From Pseudorasbora parva (Eukaryota; Chordata; Actinopteri; Cypriniformes; Gobionidae), in the NCBI RefSeq assembly GCF_024679245.1, contig NC_090179.1, positions 6,701,820-6,765,819 on the forward strand: a DNA stretch of 64,000 bases, read 5' to 3'. Below are positions 57,073 to 64,000 of the stretch, in pieces. The position numbers were made by a program, and so were the translations under genes. The number at the start of each line of letters is the position of its first letter. Within the stretch, counting starts at the first letter, position 1. The notes beneath the pieces are model-generated. The model worked only from the letters and a program-made list of their open reading frames with translations. It did not search any database and was not told the origin of the DNA.

Positions 57073-57881
57073 GGGTGTGTTCACACTTGTAGTTCGGTTC
57101 GTTTGGTCCGGACCAGAAAACAAAAACAAAACGTATAGTCCTGGTCCGCTTAGTGTTCACACTGGCATTTATAACAGCGAACCTAAAGTTACCGAACCAA
57201 AGGCACAGGGAGACGCTCTCAACCTGATTGGTCGGCTTATATGACGTAGGAGCCGCTTACCGAACATTCAAAACACTGCTGTGTGCGGATTACACGCGGT
57301 CATTTTATGCGTGTACATGTGGCATTATTTTTACCAGCTGAGAACTCATGAAGAGCTCATGAAATGTTCAAAACATTCAAAACAGCAGCAGGATTTCCTC
57401 CGTTGTGCAGAAAAGAGACGGCCGTTCTGTCGTCTGTACCTGCTAATAATGGGCACCACGGGTCCTTTGATGAGAATATCCAGGTTTGCTTTTTGAGCGC
57501 ATTTTCGAAACATGCTCGTCGGACCAAATATTGATGAGGCTCTTCCTCGTTGCTCTACGTTTGCCTCTAACGTTACTCATTTTTGATACACGATATGGCG
57601 CATCGTCAAATCAGCTGACTATGCGTCGCACTTTGTGACATTACGTCCGGTTTTTGGTCCGTTTACATGTCTTTGGTCCGCGTTCATATATCAATCGAAC
57701 CGCACCAGAGTTCGTTTGGAAGCGGACCGAGACCCATCTTTTTAGCGGTCTCGGTCCGCTTGTTTGGTGCGCACCAGGGTTCGGATGGCAGCGTTCACAT
57801 ATGTTCAAATGAACCGTACTAACCGAGTAATCGCACCAGGGTTCGGTTTAATCCAACCAAACATGACAAGTGTGAACACCC
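57073..57881. mobile_element. Second copy of the TAA-target MITE (809 bp)
   Basis: GGGTGTGTTCACACTTGTAG ... CAAGTGTGAACACCC, with TAA at 57070-57072 and 57882-57884. Same orientation and family as 55195-56247, lacking its extra internal tandem units. It ends 61 bp before sbds exon 4. Confidence 0.85.
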
Positions 57882-57945
57882 TAACATGAAATATGTTCTC
57901 TGAGAGTAGCACACAGTCTGATTAAGGTCAGTGTCGCCCCTCCAG

Positions 57946-58110
57946 GCTCTGGAGGTCATCAAGCAGCTGAAGGAGTCCATTCAGATTCAGAGAGCTCACA
58001 TGCGGCTGCGCTTCGTCTTGCCAGCCAAGGATGGGAAGAGACTGAAAGAAAAGCTTAGACCATTAATAAAGGCGGTGGAGAACGAGGACTTTGATGATCA
58101 GCTTGAAATG
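57946..58110 (+). CDS. sbds: sbds exon 4
   Basis: 165 nt (55 codons), phase 0, acceptor CGCCCCTCCAG and donor GTAAGA (58111). Encodes [20 protein letters not shown], then [20 protein letters not shown], the end of domain II and most of the ferredoxin-like domain III. The following intron is at least 5.9 kb, holding a hAT element and a gypsy fragment. Exon 5 was searched for by eye to 64000 and not found. Confidence 0.98.
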
Positions 58111-58821
58111 GTAAGAGTCTTCCCGGGTCATTTTATTAATTAATTTTGACCAAATATCACTGGTCTATAAACAAGGGATATGCCAGCATGATCAACTAAT
58201 CAATCAACAGCCCAATATTTGGTGAGTTTGACGAGCAAGTTTATATTAAGCAGTTATATATTAAGCAGTACTGCGTTAAATAGAGTTTTATTATTAAATA
58301 AATTTAAGTAAATTTAAGCACATAGAGAAGCTACAGTGGCCGACAGTGGACAAAGATGTCGTCTCCTGAGAGTAGCTAGTAGAGGTCGGCTGATAGTGGA
58401 TTTTACAGACACAGATAACTAGGTTGGACTGTGCTCGCAGATTACTAATTAATCAACCAATTAATTTTTTTTTAAATGGTGACAACACTGCTGAACTTTA
58501 TTGCAAGAAATAATAAATCATGAAAATGTGCTAAATGAAATGCATATATAAATATGAATATATTAAAATGAGGAGTTCTAACAGGACCCATTCTACAAAA
58601 AATAAATTAAACAGAAATATTACAGGTCAAATGCGTTTATTTTGTTATAACCTAGAAACATGCATGTGCATTTTAAAGGTAACACTTTGCAAGTTGCATT
58701 TGTTAACAAGGATTTATTAGCTTACACAAACTATACATTACGCAATGCACATTTTTACAGCATGTATTAATATTTGAGCAAGTCAATTGTTCCTTGATCA
58801 TTTATGTTAGTTCATAGTGTA

Positions 58822-60307
58822 TAGTGCTGCAACGACGCGTCGTGTCAGACGTTCATCTCGCGTAATGTTGGCTTCTGCTCCTGGTTCTATCACAAAAACC
58901 TAGACCGCGAATATCAAAAGTATGGGAATACTTTAAACAGAGGCCAAACAGTGTTTCCCACACATAGACTAATTTGTGGCGGACTGCCACATAATCAATA
59001 ACGGCCGCCACATTCGTCATTCATTCATTTTTACGCTATTTAAAAGACGCACGCATATTCGTTTAGCTGCATTTCCTTAAGTTCTCTCTCCGCCCTTTTC
59101 CGCGTCTCTTACTCACTCACACACACGCGTTGCATTCGACCGTAAAACAAGTTTTATTGCATTTTGGCGCATTTAGTATGACATAGCTTTTAAAACCAGA
59201 GCAGTTGAATAACAGAGTTGCGACACGCCTTCATCACGCGGCAGCGCGCGGTCACGGCGCTCATATAATTCTAAACAAACCAGCGCGGTGTCAATCAATA
59301 CAGACCAGTGTTTCCCAACCGGGATCCCGAGCAAAAGTTGCGGGGACGCACTTACACTTCGGTTCATCTCACACCTGATGACGCATCTTTAATATGGGTT
59401 GTAACTTGAAAATAATGCTGTATGTATGTTTCTGTCGATGGATATACGTGCTGACTCCTCAGGTATGCACTACAACAACAACAGCGATAATAAAAGAAAA
59501 ACGTGGGCAAAACGGTCTCTCTTTGTAAACTTTATAAAACGCATGCGAGTTCTGCTGTCTTTGTGCACTCGTCTCAAAGCGCGCAAATATTGAGTTATCT
59601 TTCAAATCCTGTGCTTAAACGGACAAACTCACAAAAAGTATGTCAAAATGTCATAGCCTACTCTATGCCTTAAGTGAACTTTATACAGAAAATACAACGA
59701 CTATCCGTGGGTCTTAAAGGGGCAGTAGCCTTCACTGCTGTCTGTTTAATGTCAAACAAAAGATAAAGACATCACTCACTGCTCCTGACTGAATAGCTTT
59801 TGTAAGTTTAATAAGGATTATTTTTTAAATTTTAAACAGTTAAATGTGTGGTTATTTTACTTTTGATTACTTCATTCCATTTCTCTACGTAAAAACTAAT
59901 GTTAGACCTACCTGAAAATCCTGAAAAGCATTGTTTATTTTGTTCTCATCTTTGCTAAATAGTATTTATTTGTGCTGCTGCTTCTATTTAAGTTATCTGT
60001 TCTTATTTTCTTTATTTTCATTTGACAGTAGTCCTTTTTCCCCTGAACATAGCAAATACCGAACTGTACTGAAACATGAACCTAAAACCGTGATACAAAG
60101 CGAACTGTGAGCAGTCTGTACTGTTACACCTCTAGCGTAACTTATGTGAGGGGGTGCCACAGAATTGTGAAAAATTTCTACGGGTAAAAAAAATAAATCG
60201 TTAGATTAGTCGACTAATCGGAAAAATAATCGTTAGATTAGTCGACTAATCGGAAAAATAATCGTTAGATTAGTTGACAGAAAAAATAATCTTTAGTTGC
60301 AGCTCTA
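58822..60307. mobile_element. hAT element (1486 bp) with perfect 8-bp TSD in sbds intron 4
   Basis: Ends TAGTGCTGCAACGACGCG and AGTTGCAGCTCTA. ATAGTGTA is duplicated exactly at 58814-58821 and 60308-60315. The right part repeats TCGTTAGATTAGTCGACTAA about three times. Interior 59398-59790 resembles 18655-19100. No transposase domain recognised. Confidence 0.92.
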
Positions 60308-60337
60308 ATAGTGTATTAATTAAGGTAACTCGATAAT

Positions 60338-60511
60338 ATAGCGCTTTTTACAATGAAGCTTGTTTCAAAGCAGCTTCACGGTGATAAAAGGAAAATATTG
60401 CAACAGAATTTAATATAAGTAATATATTTATATATTAAATTAAGTAATGTATTTAAATATTTAGTGTCTCCAACTGAGCAAGCCAAAAGCCAAAGGCGAC
60501 AGGGGTGACGG
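60338..60511 (-). repeat. Fish retroposon tail, reversed
   Basis: TATAGCGCTTTTTACAATGA and CAAAGCAGCTTCACGGTGAT, then AGCAAGCCAAAAGCCAAAGG: the reverse complement of the retroposon at 16133-16249 plus 20455-20505. Confidence 0.7.
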
Positions 60512-60780
60512 CAGAGGTGTCAAGTAACGAAGTACAGATACTTCGTTACCTTACTTAAGTAGAAATTTTGGGTATCTAAACTTTACTGCAGTAATTATTT
60601 TTCTGCCTACTTTTTACTTCTACTCCTTACATTTCCACGCAATTATCTGTACTTTCTAATCCTTACTTTTTAAAAATAGCCTCGTTACTCCTCTTTCATT
60701 TCAGTTCGTTTAAAAAAAAAACTATGCAGATAAATCGCGTCATCCTGATAGTGTGAATTTGATTGTGGTTGGATGAGAAG
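60512..60780. repeat. Tol2-like hAT terminal region
   Basis: CAGAGGTGTCAAGTAACGAA, then runs of TACTTAAGTAGAAATT and TTTTTACTTCTACTCC, resembles the left end of Tol2-type hAT elements. The matching right end was not found; the gypsy fragment starts about 95 bp further on. Confidence 0.5.
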
Positions 60781-60875
60781 TGTAAACATATACCATTCCA
60801 ACACCCTATTGGTTACTACACGATCCGTCGCGCTTGCACTTGACTCAAAGCACAAATCACACACGGTGTTGCCAG

Positions 60876-63480
60876 ATTTTGGGGATGCACCTGTCCATGC
60901 CCCAAGTGGAAGCCCAGATACCTCACTTCCACGCGCCCAATCGCACACTTCTTTGGATTGGCCGTGAGCCTCGCTCCCCTCAGCGACCTCAGGACGGCCC
61001 TCAAATGCTGCATATGCCGCTGCCAATCATTACTAAAAATAATAATATCATCCAGATAGGCAGCCGCATATGCCGCATGGGGCCGTAGGATCCTGTCAAT
61101 GAGACGCTGAAAGGTCGCGGGTGCCCCGAACAATCCAAATGGAAAGGTGACAAATTGGTGTAATCCAAGCCGTCTTTTCTTTGGACAATGGAGACAAGGG
61201 GATCTGCCAATAGCCCTTTGTTAAGTCCAATGTCGAATAAAAGCGAGCCGTGCCTAGCCGATCTAACAGCTCGTCAACCCGTGGCATTGGATACGCGTCG
61301 AATTTCGACACAGCATTCACCTTGCGGTAATCTACACAGAACCGGACGGAGCCGTCTGTTTTCGGAACTAAAACTATCGGGCGGGCCCAGTCACTGTTAG
61401 ATTCCTCGATTACTCCCATGTCCAACATCGCGCTCAATTCGTCCTGAACCACCTTTTTCTTATGTTCAGGTAAGCGATACGGCCAGCTGCGAACTACCAC
61501 GCCCGGCTCGGTCTCAATGTGGTGCTGAATGAGGTTCGTACGGCCCGGCAGAGGCAAGAACACGTCGGCGAACTCCGCCTGTAACGTTGTTAAATCAGTG
61601 AGTTGGGACGGTGAGAGGTGATCTCCTCCCGGGGCCAGAGCGAAAGATTGTCGTTTGATGTTCGCCTCTGAGCCGAGATCCTCCCCTCCCCCCCGACCAC
61701 CGACACCAACATCACTGATTCGGCCTCATTCCATTTTTTCAGGAAATTGAGGTGATATACCTGACGCGCCCCTCCCCTATCGGACCGTATAACCTCATAA
61801 TCAAGATCCCCGACTTGTCGTGCGACCTCAAACGGCCCCTGCCACTTAGCCATTAATTTAGAGCTAGACGTTGGGAGTAATACGAGTACTTTCTCTCCCG
61901 GTGAAAATTTGCGTAGTCTCGTTCCCCTGTTATACAGCCGGCTCTGGCGGTCCTGGGTTTGTTACAAATTCTCCCGTGATAGCCGTCCCAACGTGTCGAG
62001 TTTTGTTCTCAAGTCCAGCACATACTGAATTTCGTTTTTGCCTTGAGAAGGTCCCTCCTCCCAAGTCTCTCGCAGGATATCCAGTACCCCTCGGGGCTGG
62101 CGTCCATAGAGGAGCTCAAAGGGGGAAAACCCCGTGGAGGCTTGTGGGACCTCCCGCACAGCGAATAAGAGGGGTTCTAGCCACTTATCCCAATTTTTGG
62201 CGTCATCCTGTACGAACTTTTGGATCATGGATTTAAGCGTGCGATTAAACCGTTCGACCAAGCCGTCTGTTTGTGGGTGATAGACGCTAGTTCGAATCGA
62301 TCTAATGCCCAATAACCCGTACAGCTCGCATAACGTACGTGACATAAACGCTGTGCCTTGATCGGTGAGGATTTCCTTCGGAACCCCCACCCGGGAGATA
62401 AGACGAAACAGCACGTCCGCAACACTTTTTTGACGGAAATGTTGCGGAGGGCTTCTGCCTCCAGGTACCGCGTTGCATAATCTACTATGACTAGTGCAAA
62501 GCGGTGTCCCCGTGCGGATCGCTCTAATGGCCCGATGAGGTCCATCGCAATTCTCTCGAAGGGGACCTGCATTAATGGAAGGGGGCGCAAAGGCGCTTTT
62601 GGGGCGGCCAGGGGATTCACCAACTGACATTCCGGACACGCCGCACACCACCTGCGCACATTGTCATGAATGTCTGGCCAGAAAAATCGGGTCATGAGAC
62701 GATTCAGTGTAGCCGCCTGTCCCAAATGTCCCGCCATAGGATTTGTATGAGCCGCGTGGAAAAGCATTTCCCTGCGGCTCTTTGGAACTAATAACTGGGT
62801 TGTATCTATTTTTGTCCGAGCGTCTTGGGTCACTCGATACAACCAATCTTTTATAATGGCAAAATATGGATAGGAGAGCAGGTCTGAGAGACTGGCCATC
62901 GATGGAACGGACCTGCTGAAATGCGTGTTTTAATGTGTCATCCTGGGACTGCTCCAGAGGAAAGTCATCCCGGTCCGAGAGAATTAGTCTCTCGATCCCG
63001 GTCGGTTCCTCTGAGGCAGCAGCCCGGGGTCCTGGCTCCGTCTCACCCAGCTGCACTCGCGCCACCTCCCTCCGCGCCGTATTTCCCCAAGAAGCATCCA
63101 CACATAAAGCCCCCAATAGAACCGGAAAGGCGGGCCAATTTGTCCCCAAAATTGGTGGATGCCGGAGGTGGGGACTAACCGCCACCTCGACTCTATGCTT
63201 TTTCCCCCGAAACTGAATAGAGATTGGGACCACCGGATATTTCGCCAAATGCCCGTGCACACACCGCAACTTCACCACGCGGCTTGTATCCAATGCCCCT
63301 GATTGAATCAGGCTTTGATGAATGGAGGTTTGGTTACAACCTGAATCCACCAAGGCCTGATAAGTACCCCCCTTGATACTCACAGGTACTTGGTACTCGC
63401 CCGCCTGACCGGGGGTGACCTGGGGAGCGTCCGGGACCCGGACCATCATCCCCACCTCCATCATCCGGCACCGGTCAACA
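60876..63480 (-). pseudogene. pol: Gmr1-like gypsy fragment (protease, integrase, RT), damaged
   Basis: Same element family as 41595-46073 and in the same orientation. From right to left on the minus strand: end of the zinc knuckle, protease (ALVDSGCNQTS in frame 63464-62664), integrase (63-62 kb, CAACPEC, then KEILTDQGTAFMS and PQTDGLVERFN in frame 62651-61962), RT (FCVDYRKVNAV in 61563-61096, YLDDIIIFSND in 61133-60816). Frameshifts split it into at least five frames and about 20 bp are lost near 61165. No LTR, no gag, no RNase H. Sharp edges at GATTTTGGGGATG and CCGGTCAACA(A/T-run). Inactive, and antisense to sbds. Confidence 0.92.
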
Positions 63481-64000
63481 ATTTTTTTTTTACCATTTCA
63501 TTGCTAACATCAGCTATCAGGTTCCCAGACGAATGCAAGCTAATCTTAGTAAAGTAACTTTTATCAGTGCTATCGTTATTCTGTATATTGTACGACATCA
63601 CTAGCGTAAGGCAAAGTTTATATTGTAGGCTATATCATTTTCTCTAATGACCTACCATAGCCCCATTCGTAGGCTAGTCATAATAAGGTGTCATAGTGTG
63701 AAATATATTTACATCGTACAATAATATGTCTTAAATGAATAAGATTACAGGACAGATGTAAAAGTAAAGGTGAAAGTCTCGCTTAGAAACAGCTAACTTA
63801 CGCTAGCATTATCAGATTAGACTACATTAAGTGTGTAACAGTAAAATAAATGAAAAATAACTCAAATTTAAAGTGCCTACATATATAAACTACAAATTAT
63901 AATGCAATGAAAATATTAATCTCATGTTATCCGTCATAGAACACAGATTTATGTTACAAGGTAAACAATACTTTTTTATCATTGCCGCGAGGAAAACTAT
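63481..64000. other. sbds intron 4 sequence, no feature recognised
   Basis: AT-rich sequence to the window edge. No sbds exon 5 and no repeat end recognised. Confidence 0.4.

Noticed and set aside
58111..64000. sbds exon 5 inside the window
   Set aside because: No sequence encoding the expected C-terminal DPGCFREIDEL-type text was found on the plus strand; only a hAT, repeats and a gypsy fragment.

Overview
The window is eukaryotic, from a teleost fish and most likely a cyprinid. The evidence is two split vertebrate genes with GT-AG introns, very dense DNA-transposon content, fish-type Tc1, hAT, Kolobok/piggyBac-like (TTAA) and PIF/Harbinger-like (TAA) repeats, a Tx1-type LINE and a Gmr1-type Ty3/gypsy element. 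No species name can be read from the sequence itself.

Host genes. (1) On the minus strand the first coding exon of por (NADPH-cytochrome P450 reductase) lies at 9357-9549. A plausible untranslated first exon with a good splice donor lies at about 38341-38450, and the rest of the gene runs off the left edge. (2) On the plus strand sbds (ribosome maturation factor) starts at 50304. Exons 1-4 (50304-50431, 52209-52338, 54802-55002, 57946-58110) give 208 residues. The last exon, expected to add about 42 residues, is not in the window. If the por first exon is right, the two genes are divergent with about 12 kb between their starts.

Layout. 1-3174: scattered MITEs. 3175-7126: a 38-bp minisatellite of exactly 104 units, in por intron. 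7426-8888: a hAT element with a perfect 8-bp target duplication. 9.8-10.5 kb: a Tc1 relic. 11.97-22.6 kb: one Tx1-like LINE broken by a nested series of younger insertions. 23.0-24.2 kb: a nearly intact Tc1/mariner. 24.6-36.9 kb: nested hAT and TTAA elements, many with readable target duplications. 37-40.3 kb: mostly unassigned, with the por exon 1 candidate. 40.4-41.6 kb: Tc1 and hAT transposase relics. 41.6-46.1 kb: a Gmr1-like gypsy element with integrase upstream of reverse transcriptase and a rearranged 3' end. 46.2-49.1 kb: an element with about 765-bp inverted arms and a broken ORF of unknown family. 50.1-64 kb: sbds, with introns filled by a 22-bp minisatellite, TTAA, TAA and hAT elements and a second, damaged gypsy fragment.

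Almost all long ORFs outside the two host genes belong to transposable elements or are by-products of tandem repeats. The items most worth a second look are the 104-unit array, the identical 88-bp inverted LTR piece that caps the gypsy element, the long-inverted-repeat element at 46.2-49.1 kb, the TTAA elements carrying an exon that resembles a P2X7-like sequence, and a 200-N gap whose two edges carry the same 34 bp.
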